From Oceanicaulis sp. (GTDB taxonomy: Bacteria; Pseudomonadota; Alphaproteobacteria; Caulobacterales; Maricaulaceae), in the NCBI GenBank assembly GCA_028280165.1, contig JANQMI010000021.1:1-54924 (forward strand): a stretch of DNA of 54,924 nt, written 5' to 3'. Shown piece by piece: positions 24,956 to 33,191 of the stretch. Numbering within the stretch: the first letter of the stretch is position 1; each line of letters begins with the position of its first letter. A program made the translations under genes and the position numbers. The notes under the pieces were generated by a model. That model worked only from the letters and a program-made list of their open reading frames with translations. It was not told the DNA's origin and made no database searches.

Positions 24956-25321
24956 ATGCGCATCGTGTTCATCATATTGCTGCTGGCTGTGTCACAGGCC
25001 CCGGCCAAGGCTCAATCGTTTCAAGACCCCTATCCAGTGGAAAGCCTCGCCTCGGTTCTGGGTCAACTTCATTACTTGGATTTCGCCTGTGAAGGCCGTC
25101 GGTCCCAAACCTGGAGGCAGGCCATGGTCGAATTACTCGCCCAAGAGGCACCGGCACGCGGCGCTTATCGCGAACGACTGATCGAAAACTTCAATACTGG
25201 TTTTCGGCGTTTGGAGCGTCGACGCGTTCGATGCGGAGCCGAATCTGAACTAGAACGCGAGCGTTTAGCGCGTCAGGGGCGTGCTCTTAGTGAGCAGCTC
25301 CGACGCAACTACCTTGACTGA
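24956..25321 (+). CDS. TIGR02301-family periplasmic protein
   Basis: A 121-residue exported protein. A signal peptide (about 1-20, ending AKAQ) precedes a helical domain with the motif LHYLDFAC, SQTWRQAMVELLAQEAP and FNTGFRRLERRRVRC, which matches the alphaproteobacterial TIGR02301 family of unknown function. The two Cys of the mature chain (about 44 and 93) could form a disulfide. It starts nine bases after the NUDIX stop and is probably in the same transcript, which may end at the hairpins after 25370. No function is known for the family. Confidence 0.8.
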   Translation: MRIVFIILLLAVSQAPAKAQSFQDPYPVESLASVLGQLHYLDFACEGRRSQTWRQAMVELLAQEAPARGAYRERLIENFNTGFRRLERRRVRCGAESELERERLARQGRALSEQLRRNYLD

Positions 25322-25582
25322 ACGCATATTAATTATAAATTCTCTCTATACTTACAGACCTTCGTGAAATGAGAGCCTGAAGCCCCCTCTGACTAATTTC
25401 CCCATGACTAGTCAGGCTTTTAGCCGACTTGGGCGGAGTTTTATGAATAATTTTTGTCAATGGAATTAGGTGAATAAATTCAACGGATCGACATCATTTA
25501 ATTCGCGTTAACCACGCCAGATCGACTGCTTCAATGTGGGTGTAAAGCCCGTCAGTTCGTCGTGTTGGCATGGAGCAGGACA
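25322..25582. other. AT-rich intergenic region before the chemoreceptor gene
   Basis: A 261-base gap much more AT-rich than the rest of the window. Its left half holds mutually exclusive hairpins (25374-25421). Its right half carries TTAA (25498-25501) and TTAA (25508-25511) six bases apart, close to the CtrA pattern TTAA-N7-TTAA. A tiny open frame of eight codons (ATG at 25443, behind GGAG) could be a leader peptide but has no other support. The chemoreceptor promoter must be here. Confidence 0.45.
25374..25421 (+). terminator. Alternative hairpins, possible terminator of the NUDIX-TIGR02301 transcript
   Basis: TAGTCAGGCT (25409-25418) can pair in two exclusive ways: with CTGACTA (25389-25395) to make a seven-base stem, or with AGCCTGA (25374-25380) to make a longer-range stem directly followed by TTTT (25418-25421). 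This may be a simple terminator with an alternative fold, or an attenuator. Confidence 0.4.
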
Positions 25583-27547
25583 ATGCGGATCACTATTCAG
25601 ACACAGCTGGTAGGCGCCTTTGCGACACTGGGTGCGCTTATTCTAGCCGTCGGTATCACCGGCATTTTTGGCGTGCAGGGCCTTGGAAGCGGCATTCGCG
25701 ATCTTCGGGCTTCAACCGAAGCCAGTGCGTCGGTAAGCGATGTCGAGATCAATTTGGACGGTGCACGCCTCGCAGCATTTCGATGGCGCACGACCGGCGA
25801 CCAGGCCCGTCGCGACGACTTCGGCGAATACGCCGATAAGGTCGCAACGGCGACTGGCCAGCTGAACATGACCGAGCTATCGGGCTATCTCAGTGAGTAC
25901 CGGGCCTATTTTGAGGATGCGGTAAGCAATCAAGCTGACCGAATGGCGGCTGTCGATCGCCTCTCAGTCATCGGTCCACAAATCCGGACGAATCTGACCG
26001 AGGTGATCGAAAGCGCATATGCTGATGGTGACGCCGAGGCGTCCTACTTTGCGGCACGGGCGCAGGAACACCTCATGCTCGGACGGTTCTATGCCGAGCG
26101 CTACCTGGTCAACAATGAGGCGGAATCCGCGGCTCGATCTCAGGAAGAGCTTGCCGAAGCCCGCCAGTATCTGACCGCATTGCTGCCTGTGTTGCAGAAC
26201 CCGCAGCGCCGCTCGCTAACTCAGGCTGCAGACCAGGGCGTCGCAGACTATGAAACTGCCTTTGCGGACACCGTCGCCGCCATTACAGCCCGCAATGCGG
26301 CGTTGGCGCAGATGGACGAACTCGGCCCGCTCATGACGGACGCCACCGACGCCAATCGGAACCGTCTGCTGGCACAGCAGGACGAGATTTCCAATGCAAC
26401 AACCGCCAGTGCCGGAGCAACCCGGACTCTGATGATCGGTGCGGTCGTTATTGCATTAGGCGTTGCCGCCGCTCTGGGCTGGTTTTTTGGTCAGCGTATC
26501 CCAATTGCCATCGCCAAGATCACGGACGGCATGCGTCGTCTGGCAAACGGTGACAAAGACGTCGAAATCGCCGGTGACACGCGTAAGGATGAAATCGGAG
26601 ATATGGCGGGTGCGCTGAAGGTCTTCCGCGACAACGCGCAGGAAATGGCGCGCCTTGAGGCTGAACAGGCCGCTGAAAAGCAGCGGGCTGAAGAACATCG
26701 CCGCAAGGCCATGATGGATATGGCCGATCAGTTTGAGGCTGAGGTGGGTGAGATTGTCTCTGCTCTGGCTGAAGCGGCTGCGGACCTGCAAGGACGCTCA
26801 CGCGAACTGAATTCATCGGTGGCCAATGCGGGCGATCGCTCCAACTCTGTTGCAACAGCAGCAGTACAGGCATCGGGCAGTGTGGAGGCCATGGCATCTG
26901 CTTCTGAACAGCTTTCGGCGTCCATCCGCGAGGTTGCCCAGCAAGTCGCCGCGAGTGCGGCAGCAGCAAGGGCGTCCAGCGAGCGTGCGACGGTGGGTGC
27001 CGAAGGGCTGGATCGTCTCAATGCCGCCGTTGCCGGTGTTGATGAAATCGTCCAGGCCATCAATGGCGTGGCCGAGCAGACTAATCTGCTGGCGCTGAAC
27101 GCGACAATTGAAGCAGCGCGGGCCGGTGAAGCCGGTAAGGGCTTTGCTGTGGTTGCCGAGGAGGTCAAACAGTTGGCGGGTCAAACCCAGAAGCTGACCG
27201 AGCAGATCGCCGGCCGCCTCAGCGATATCAGCGGCGCATCGTCCGATGCGATCGACGCAACCCGCTCGATTATCGACCAGATCGGCGAGATTGATTCCAC
27301 GAGTGCAGCATTGTCCGCAGCGGTCGAAGAACAAAGCTCGGCCACCGCGGAGATCTCGTCCTCCGCACAGCAGGCAGCAACCGGTGCCCGAACCGTGTCG
27401 ACCGATATCGAGGGCGTTCAAGGCGCGGTCCAGGAATCGGCGCAAGTGGCCGGTATCGTAGACAATGCCGCCTCGGCGCTGGAATCGCGCTCGCGGGCAT
27501 TGTCTGACCAAGTGACTGAGTTTCTTAAGACCGTCCGCGCAGCGTAA
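25583..27547 (+). CDS. Methyl-accepting chemotaxis protein
   Basis: A 654-residue chemoreceptor. Transmembrane helix 1 is about 8-30. A large all-helical periplasmic sensor of some 250 residues, of the helical-bimodular (HBM) kind, runs to about 280. Helix 2 (about 285-305) leads to a HAMP domain with [15 protein letters not shown], a coiled coil, and the signalling domain. The kinase-contact hairpin tip (about 493-531) contains [19 protein letters not shown], the near-invariant CheA/CheW-binding sequence. No C-terminal pentapeptide for CheR docking is present. The ligand is unknown. The start at ATG 25583 has GGAG upstream; an in-frame GTG 21 bases earlier is less likely. A BLUF photoreceptor gene follows after 31 bases and is probably cotranscribed. 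No che kinase genes are nearby. Confidence 0.95.
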   Translation: MRITIQTQLVGAFATLGALILAVGITGIFGVQGLGSGIRDLRASTEASASVSDVEINLDGARLAAFRWRTTGDQARRDDFGEYADKVATATGQLNMTELSGYLSEYRAYFEDAVSNQADRMAAVDRLSVIGPQIRTNLTEVIESAYADGDAEASYFAARAQEHLMLGRFYAERYLVNNEAESAARSQEELAEARQYLTALLPVLQNPQRRSLTQAADQGVADYETAFADTVAAITARNAALAQMDELGPLMTDATDANRNRLLAQQDEISNATTASAGATRTLMIGAVVIALGVAAALGWFFGQRIPIAIAKITDGMRRLANGDKDVEIAGDTRKDEIGDMAGALKVFRDNAQEMARLEAEQAAEKQRAEEHRRKAMMDMADQFEAEVGEIVSALAEAAADLQGRSRELNSSVANAGDRSNSVATAAVQASGSVEAMASASEQLSASIREVAQQVAASAAAARASSERATVGAEGLDRLNAAVAGVDEIVQAINGVAEQTNLLALNATIEAARAGEAGKGFAVVAEEVKQLAGQTQKLTEQIAGRLSDISGASSDAIDATRSIIDQIGEIDSTSAALSAAVEEQSSATAEISSSAQQAATGARTVSTDIEGVQGAVQESAQVAGIVDNAASALESRSRALSDQVTEFLKTVRAA

Positions 27548-27578
27548 CGCCGACTGCAGACCTTAAGGACGCTCAATC

Positions 27579-28028
27579 ATGGCTTTGTCTCGACTGCTCT
27601 ATTTCAGCAGAACGACCATCGACACGTCGGACGGCGCAGCCATTCGCGATCTGGTCGTGCAAGCCGGTCGTAACAATGCGCAAAACAATATCACGGGGGT
27701 TCTGGCCTGCTCGGACGATGCCTTCATCCAATTGCTGGAAGGCACCAGCGAGGCGTTGTCAGCCTTGTTGGGAGAGCTGTACCGGGACCCCCGGCATATA
27801 GACTTGCAAGTTGTGGATTTCAGACGGGTCACAGATCGTGTGACGCGGCCATGGGCCATGGGAATGCCATCGCTGGAAAGCCGTTTCACCTTTGAATCGC
27901 TGAGCTATGATCGGCTGGCAAAGCTGACATATGAGGATTTGCTGAGCCGTATGAGCCGGTATGAGAGCAACCCAACGCTTTGTATTGAAAGCCAGATCGA
28001 CAGACAGGCCGACGCAATTCTGCTTTAG
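27579..28028 (+). CDS. BLUF-domain blue-light photoreceptor (short, PixD-like)
   Basis: A 149-residue protein, almost all of it one FAD-binding BLUF domain plus a C-terminal cap of two helices. The photocycle residues are complete: Y8, N33, Q51 (in FIQLLEG), W92 and M94 (in PWAMGM) align with AppA Y21, N45, Q63, W104 and M106. Blue light would shift the Tyr-Gln-flavin hydrogen bonding and signal through a partner, since there is no output domain. It begins 31 bases after the chemoreceptor, on the same strand, in an apparent two-gene operon, so that receptor or its signalling array is a candidate partner. Its last four bases overlap the end of the convergent GT9 gene. Confidence 0.93.
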   Translation: MALSRLLYFSRTTIDTSDGAAIRDLVVQAGRNNAQNNITGVLACSDDAFIQLLEGTSEALSALLGELYRDPRHIDLQVVDFRRVTDRVTRPWAMGMPSLESRFTFESLSYDRLAKLTYEDLLSRMSRYESNPTLCIESQIDRQADAILL

Positions 28029-28984
28029 GCACCGTGCGGTGGCCCGAGCAGCTGTGTCGACGCCTCGACGACAGCTTCAACCGTTAGGGCTCCCATCAGG
28101 CTTTCTTCGGCAAAGCGTAGCTTGCCACGGTCGGCTTCATTGGCTGGACCGCCAGCGCGAACACTCTTTGCGCGTGCGCCCCATGGGCCATAAATCCGCT
28201 CGTCAGTGGGCCCAAACAGACCCAGGGTTGGCGTGCCGATCGCCGCAGCCAGATGCATAAGGCCGCTATCATTGCCAACAAAGAGCTGCGCCCGCGACAA
28301 GCAGGCCGCCGCTTCAACCAGATCAAGCTGGCCCGCCAGGTCGATGACATCTGCATCTGGAAGGGCCTCAGCCACTTTCCGCGTCACGGCTTCATCGCCC
28401 GGGCCGCCAAACAGCACCACGGTCGCTCCTGCCAGAGGCTGGCCCTCAGACCGTAGCATTGCGGCCAATTGGGCAAATCGCTCAGCAGGCCATTCCTTGA
28501 AGGGGGCCGCGGCAGCAGGCGACACTGCCAAGACCGGTCTATCGGACGGCAGGAGCATATCCGCGCGCGCATTGGCGGCCTCATCAAGCCAAACCGCCGG
28601 GGACGGAACCGGATCGACTCCAATCACCTCACCGGCCTCCAGAACACGGTGGCGATGCACATGACCTGGCTTGCGGCGGTTCACCTGCCTCCGGCCTGCC
28701 ATGAGGAACCAGCTGGTCAGCGAGCCACGCATATCGACCACCAGATCCCAGCGCCGTCCAACGGTTGACGCCCATAAATCAAGCCAGTGCCCGCCGCGCT
28801 TCTTCTTCGCCATGACGAGGGTTTCAACAACACCAGGCGCAGCTCGAAACAAAGGCGCAGCCAAAGGTCCGCAGGCCACGGTGATTTGAGCGCCCGGATA
28901 GGTCCGCGCCAGATGCGCCAAGGGCCCTGAAAACAGAACCGCGTCGCCAATTCGCGTGGCGGTGATGAAGAGGATGCGCGTCAT
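28025..28984 (-). CDS. Glycosyltransferase family 9 (heptosyltransferase-like)
   Basis: A 319-residue GT-B fold protein. The N-terminus RILFITATRIGDAVLFSGPL and the C-terminal nucleotide-sugar site VGNDSGLMHLAAAIGTPTLGLFGPTDERIYGPWG are characteristic of GT9 enzymes such as WaaC/WaaF/WaaQ, which add heptose to lipopolysaccharide inner core. The exact donor and acceptor cannot be given. No other lipopolysaccharide gene is in the window. The ATG at 28984 lacks a strong ribosome binding site. It is divergent from ygfZ. Confidence 0.9.
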   Translation of the reverse strand: MTRILFITATRIGDAVLFSGPLAHLARTYPGAQITVACGPLAAPLFRAAPGVVETLVMAKKKRGGHWLDLWASTVGRRWDLVVDMRGSLTSWFLMAGRRQVNRRKPGHVHRHRVLEAGEVIGVDPVPSPAVWLDEAANARADMLLPSDRPVLAVSPAAAAPFKEWPAERFAQLAAMLRSEGQPLAGATVVLFGGPGDEAVTRKVAEALPDADVIDLAGQLDLVEAAACLSRAQLFVGNDSGLMHLAAAIGTPTLGLFGPTDERIYGPWGARAKSVRAGGPANEADRGKLRFAEESLMGALTVEAVVEASTQLLGPPHGA

Positions 28985-29051
28985 GGCGGCGAGGAAGTAT
29001 ACGCTTCGACGCCGTTAGACCAGCACCTGCCTCTTGAACCGGCCGCCCAAC

Positions 29052-29909
29052 ATGACGACTTTGCACTCCATGACTGAGACAGCCGCCTTTCTGACCGCCC
29101 TGCCCGATCGCGCCGTGATCGCCATCACCGGACCCGATGCTCGCAGCTTTCTCCAACGTGTGATCACGCGCGGTCCTGAGGACCTGACGCCAGGTCAAGC
29201 TCAGTTTAGCGCCCTGCTGACCCCTCAAGGTAAAGTCCTGGCAGATTTCGTCCTCTTTGATGATGACGACGGCGGTCTGTTCATAGACGTGCCGTCCAGC
29301 GAGGCCGCTGGGCTGCTCAAACGTTTCACCCTGTATCGTCTTCGTGCCGATGCACAGATCACGCTTCGCGAGGATCTTGATGTCGCTGCCGCCAACACGA
29401 GCAATGGCGAAGAGTTACAGACCGTCGGATTGGCTGTCGCGGCAGATCCACGCCATCCTGAGCTGGGGCTTCGAGCCATCGTTCCCAAGGGCGGTCCCTG
29501 CGATGAGGTCAAGGATTATCACCATCATCGCATCGCCCTTGGCGTGCCTGAATTTGGGGCCGACTACGGCTCGGCACAGGTCTTCTCCACCGATGTGAAC
29601 CACGATCTGCTGGGTGGCGTGGACTATAAGAAAGGGTGCTTTGTCGGCCAGGAGGTCGCCAGCCGCATGCATCGCAAGGGCGGAGTCCGCAAGCGTACAA
29701 TCGCCCTGTCGTTCGACACGGCCGCCCCAAGCGCGGGGACTGCGGTGTCGGCCGGCGACGTTGAGATCGGCACACTCACTTCGGTATCTGGGTCTACGGC
29801 CTTGGCGCTGGCACGCATTGATCGGCTGTCGCGAGCCCTCGACACCGGAGCGTCAGTGACCGCCCAAGACGCACCGGCGAAAATCCTCACCGATCTCAAC
29901 ACCCTGTAA
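29052..29909 (+). CDS. ygfZ: Folate-dependent Fe-S cluster protein YgfZ
   Basis: A protein of about 285 residues of the YgfZ/GcvT-like family. The signature KGCFVGQEVASR, with C196, is complete. YgfZ uses tetrahydrofolate to help make or repair Fe-S clusters in certain enzymes, in the cytoplasm. The domain order is the GcvT-like fold (about 15-200) then a small beta-barrel (about 215-285). Start uncertain: ATG 29052 or ATG 29070, neither with a clear ribosome binding site. It is 55 bases upstream of tag on the same strand. Confidence 0.92.
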   Translation: MTTLHSMTETAAFLTALPDRAVIAITGPDARSFLQRVITRGPEDLTPGQAQFSALLTPQGKVLADFVLFDDDDGGLFIDVPSSEAAGLLKRFTLYRLRADAQITLREDLDVAAANTSNGEELQTVGLAVAADPRHPELGLRAIVPKGGPCDEVKDYHHHRIALGVPEFGADYGSAQVFSTDVNHDLLGGVDYKKGCFVGQEVASRMHRKGGVRKRTIALSFDTAAPSAGTAVSAGDVEIGTLTSVSGSTALALARIDRLSRALDTGASVTAQDAPAKILTDLNTL

Positions 29910-29964
29910 CTTGCCGTCGCTGCGCCGCCGCGCCAAGCTCGGGACAACAAGCAGAGGGACTGGC

Positions 29965-30546
29965 ATGAGCGAGACCTGTACCTGGCAAGGTACCGAGCCC
30001 ATTTATGTGGATTATCACGATACCGAGTGGGGTGTGCCGGAGTATGACGGTCGCACGCTGTGGGAAAAATTGATCCTGGATGGCTTTCAAGCCGGTCTGT
30101 CCTGGATCACGATTTTGAAAAAGCGGGATAATTTTCGTGAGGCCTTTGAAGGTTTCGATCCGGACCGCATTGCGCGCTACACCGAATCCGATATCGAACG
30201 ACTGTTGGCCAATCCCGGGATTGTCCGGTCCCGATCCAAAATCGTCGCGACAATCGGCAATGCCCAAGCCTATCTGGATATGGAAGCGCGCGGCGAAGCG
30301 TTTTCACCCTTCCTGTGGAGTTTCGTCGGCGGGTCACCGATCCAAAATGAATTCGCGACGATGGCCGACGTTCCAGCTAAAACCGCCGAAAGCGAAGCCA
30401 TGTCCAAAGCCTTGAAAAAGCGCGGCTTCAAGTTTTGCGGTCCGGTCATTGTCTATGCCTTCATGCAAGCCACCGGCCTTGTAAACGACCACCTGACAGG
30501 ATGCCCGCGCCATGCGGTCATCAAAGCGATGGGAACCCAGCCATGA
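29965..30546 (+). CDS. tag: DNA-3-methyladenine glycosylase I
   Basis: A 193-residue enzyme that removes 3-methyladenine from DNA. The zinc ligands C5 and H18 at the N-terminus and the C-terminal NDHLTGCPRH site are present. Substrate residues Y17 and W47 align with E. coli Tag Y16 and W46. The residue aligned to E. coli E38 is Asp (D39 in ILDGFQAGLSW), a conservative change. AGAGGGA lies before the ATG at 29965; an 18-codon upstream extension has no support. Its stop overlaps the next gene's start (ATGA). Confidence 0.95.
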   Translation: MSETCTWQGTEPIYVDYHDTEWGVPEYDGRTLWEKLILDGFQAGLSWITILKKRDNFREAFEGFDPDRIARYTESDIERLLANPGIVRSRSKIVATIGNAQAYLDMEARGEAFSPFLWSFVGGSPIQNEFATMADVPAKTAESEAMSKALKKRGFKFCGPVIVYAFMQATGLVNDHLTGCPRHAVIKAMGTQP

Positions 30547-30782
30547 CGGTCAAAGCCTTTGCAATCCTAGCCGTTTCACTGCCCTTGCTGGCCAGTTGCG
30601 CCGGCTATGAACCGCCGCCTGGCCATGCTCTCGATGTGTCCTGCGATACCGGTGGCCGGCATGGCCCCACCGGGGTTTTGGATTGGCACTGCATTGACGG
30701 CGATGGTGAGGAACGCCTCCGGCCGCAACCGCTCCATGAGGTCATTGCCGGCGCTCCGGAACCAGATGAGGACGACGGTTAG
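30543..30782 (+). CDS. Small putative lipoprotein
   Basis: A 79-residue protein of unknown function. MTVKAFAILAVSLPLLASC is a lipoprotein signal with the modified Cys at about 19. The mature part is about 60 residues, Pro-, Gly- and Asp/Glu-rich, with two Cys (about 34 and 50) and an acidic C-terminal tail. Its ATG overlaps the tag stop codon (ATGA), so it is probably translationally coupled to tag. Similar short lipoproteins are common and lack known roles. Confidence 0.65.
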   Translation: MTVKAFAILAVSLPLLASCAGYEPPPGHALDVSCDTGGRHGPTGVLDWHCIDGDGEERLRPQPLHEVIAGAPEPDEDDG

Positions 30783-30887
30783 CCCGCGGCATAACTGACA
30801 CCGGGAGTTCGGATAGGTTGGCCTGCTCGGCTGCCGCGGCTAAGTTGCCGACCGCAAACTGAATTAGATTCCCTTTGGAGCGCACTG

Positions 30888-32036
30888 ATGACCCCTGCTG
30901 TCATCCGGTCTACCGGTCTGTGGACCCCTGAGAATTCCATCTCCAATGCCGAGCTCGTCGCAAGCTATAACGGTTATGTCGAGCGCTATAACACCGAGCA
31001 TGCTGATGCCATCAACGCCGGCGAGATCGACGCGCTGGCCCCGTCATCGGTGGAGTTCATCGAAAAAGCCTCTGGCATTAAATCGCGTTTCGTCGTTGAC
31101 AAGGACGGCGTGCTGGATGTCGACCGCATGGTCCCGCACATTCCGTCGCGCGATAATGAAGAGATTTCCGTGCTGGCCGAGATTGGCGTCAAAGCGTGCC
31201 GTGACGCGCTCGATCGCGCGGGGAAGAGCGCAGCGGATGTGGACGGCGTTATCGTTGCTGCGTCGAACATGCAGCGCGGCTACCCAGCCATGGCCATCGA
31301 AATCCAGGAGGCGCTGGGTATTGAAGGCTTTGGCTTTGATATGAATGTCGCTTGCTCTTCTGCGACCTTCGGGATTCAGGCCGCTGCGGATCAGATTGCT
31401 GCCGGACATGCCCGGGCCATTCTGGTGGTCAATCCTGAGATTTGCTCCGGCCATCTAAATTGGCGCGACCGCGACAGCCATTTCATCTTCGGCGATGTGG
31501 CCACAGCGATCCTCCTGGAGCGCGAGGATTTAGGCGAAGGCGGATGGAAGATTATTGGCACCAAGCTGAAAACGAAATTCTCCAATAATATTCGAAATAA
31601 TTTCGGCTTCTTGAACCGTACCGAACGCGCCACTGGCGGCAACAAGCCGCTTCAAAATGGTGACCCTAAAGACGACAAGCTGTTTATCCAGGAAGGCCGC
31701 AAGGTTTTCAAAGAAGTCGTGCCCATGGTGTCTGACATGATCCGCGGGCATATGGATGAACTCGACCTGGCGGCGGACGACATGCGCCGGGTTTGGCTAC
31801 ACCAAGCCAATATCAACATGAATTTGATGATCGCGAAGAAAGTCTTTGGCCGAGATGCCGGTGGTGAGGATGCCCCCACAATCCTAGACGAGTACGCCAA
31901 CACCTCTTCAGCGGGGTCTATCATCGCCTTCCACAAGCACTCTGATGACCTTGCCGCAGGCGATAAGGGCGTGATTTGCTCCTTTGGCGCGGGCTATTCG
32001 GCCGGCACTGTTTTTGTTGAGAAACTTCCGGCGTGA
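30888..32036 (+). CDS. Beta-ketoacyl-ACP synthase III family protein (FabH-like, long form)
   Basis: A 382-residue thiolase-fold condensing enzyme. The Cys-His-Asn triad is C156 (in VACSSATFG), H305 (in LHQANINM) and N338 (in YANTSSAGS). It is about 60 residues longer than E. coli FabH, with an insert near 40-65 (NGYVERYNTEHADAINAGEI) and one near 235-260, as in a distinct alphaproteobacterial branch. It should condense an acyl-CoA or acyl-ACP with malonyl-ACP, but whether it starts normal fatty acids or a special lipid is unclear. Its stop overlaps the GTG start of the next gene, so the two are translationally coupled. No fatty-acid synthesis genes are adjacent. Confidence 0.88.
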   Translation: MTPAVIRSTGLWTPENSISNAELVASYNGYVERYNTEHADAINAGEIDALAPSSVEFIEKASGIKSRFVVDKDGVLDVDRMVPHIPSRDNEEISVLAEIGVKACRDALDRAGKSAADVDGVIVAASNMQRGYPAMAIEIQEALGIEGFGFDMNVACSSATFGIQAAADQIAAGHARAILVVNPEICSGHLNWRDRDSHFIFGDVATAILLEREDLGEGGWKIIGTKLKTKFSNNIRNNFGFLNRTERATGGNKPLQNGDPKDDKLFIQEGRKVFKEVVPMVSDMIRGHMDELDLAADDMRRVWLHQANINMNLMIAKKVFGRDAGGEDAPTILDEYANTSSAGSIIAFHKHSDDLAAGDKGVICSFGAGYSAGTVFVEKLPA

Positions 32037-33091
32037 AGGCCTTAAGCGATCAGGACCTGCTGGCCAGGGTTCTGGCCAAGACTTGCGAATATCTCGACCA
32101 CCCTGCGGTGGTCGGACATGAAGCCTCCTTCCTTGATCATATCGCACGAGACTTTGACGCGATTGGTGCAAAAACCCATCGTCCGGATCATCTGTGTGTG
32201 ATCGAGCTGGGTCGGCCAGGGCCGGTCTTCCTGGCGCATGCCGACCGTCATGGCGCGGTCATCGATGGTGCCGGACAGGCAGTTTACGCTGTCCACGCAT
32301 TCGTTACCGATGCGCGCAAGCAAGCCAAGCTGGACCCTGAAGCCCTGGACGAACTGGCAATCCGCTTAAGCGGGGCCGAAGTGTTTGCGTATGATCCGCA
32401 ATGCGGAGGCCGGATTGCTTATGGCGAAATCACAGGCGTGGACGTGGACACCACACGGCGGGCGTTGCTGAGGACAGCAGGCCTACCCGATTTACCGACC
32501 GGAACACCGATTGCTCTGGCCAGAACACTTAAGCGCGGACAGTCGGGCTTCATCACAGGCCAGCTGGATAATGCCGCGCCGCTGGCCGCACTTCGCGTGG
32601 CTGCAGAGCTGGGTTTGGGCGGGACGATCGTCGTGACCTCGCAGGAGGAGTCCGGACACTCAGCCGAGCACATGCTGGCATGGGCCGAAGCTGGCGGACT
32701 TAAGCCAAACACCCAATTGGTGGTCTGTGATACCAGCCCGTTTGACGACGGTGCAGCCGCACTGGCAGGGGCTGTGGTTCTCCGACGCCGGGACGCGACA
32801 TCGAGCTTCAATGCCGACCAGGTTTCAAAGCTGGAAACAGCGGCCGGTTCGGCAGGTGCGCCGATCATTTTCAAAGACAGTTTTATCGAGCGAGAGAATG
32901 ACGCCCGCACCCGTCGCGGTGAAGCTCCAAAATCGATGGGCGATACCGAATTGGGCCAAGTTACAGCGCGCTCGAAAGGGCGCTATACCGGGGCGACGCT
33001 TCAGCTGCCGACCTTCGCATCGCCTGAGAAACGCGATTCCACCACGCCGCGCGCGCTAACCGCCTTTATCCGAACACTCCTGGCACTCTGA
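32033..33091 (+). CDS. M42/M20-like metallopeptidase family protein (atypical)
   Basis: A 352-residue protein with the outline of an M42 (glutamyl/endoglucanase-type) aminopeptidase: H69 in HADRHG, D179 in QLDNA, the Glu pair E205-E206 in SQEESGHS, and D233 in CDTSP, matching four of the metal and catalytic positions. The last metal-ligand His, expected in a HTPxE-like motif, is absent: the aligned segment reads LPTFASPEK. Activity may therefore be altered or lost. It starts with GTG overlapping the synthase stop (GTGA), implying coupled expression. Substrate unknown. A terminator for the convergent amt gene follows directly. Confidence 0.7.
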   Translation: MKALSDQDLLARVLAKTCEYLDHPAVVGHEASFLDHIARDFDAIGAKTHRPDHLCVIELGRPGPVFLAHADRHGAVIDGAGQAVYAVHAFVTDARKQAKLDPEALDELAIRLSGAEVFAYDPQCGGRIAYGEITGVDVDTTRRALLRTAGLPDLPTGTPIALARTLKRGQSGFITGQLDNAAPLAALRVAAELGLGGTIVVTSQEESGHSAEHMLAWAEAGGLKPNTQLVVCDTSPFDDGAAALAGAVVLRRRDATSSFNADQVSKLETAAGSAGAPIIFKDSFIERENDARTRRGEAPKSMGDTELGQVTARSKGRYTGATLQLPTFASPEKRDSTTPRALTAFIRTLLAL

Positions 33092-33095
33092 TATC

Positions 33096-33129
33096 AAAAA
33101 AATGGCCCCGCCGGGGATCGGCAGGGCCA
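33096..33129 (-). terminator. Intrinsic terminator of amt
   Basis: On the minus strand a ten-position stem (33103-33112 with 33120-33129, one mismatch, seven-base loop) is followed by seven T (33096-33102 read on the minus strand). It lies about 60 bases after the amt stop, and only a few bases beyond the end of the convergent peptidase gene. Confidence 0.8.
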
Positions 33130-33148
33130 GTCAGGGAGGAAGAGTTAA

Positions 33149-33181
33149 GGCGGGCGCGCGACCCTCTAACGCGCGCCCGCC
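33149..33181. repeat. Perfect 12-bp GC-only hairpin just after amt
   Basis: Arms GGCGGGCGCGCG (33149-33160) and CGCGCGCCCGCC (33170-33181) with a nine-base loop, 10 bases after the amt stop and before the T-tract terminator. It is very stable as RNA and probably protects the amt 3' end or works as a first termination hairpin. Confidence 0.7.
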
Positions 33182-33191
33182 TGGCTAGACG

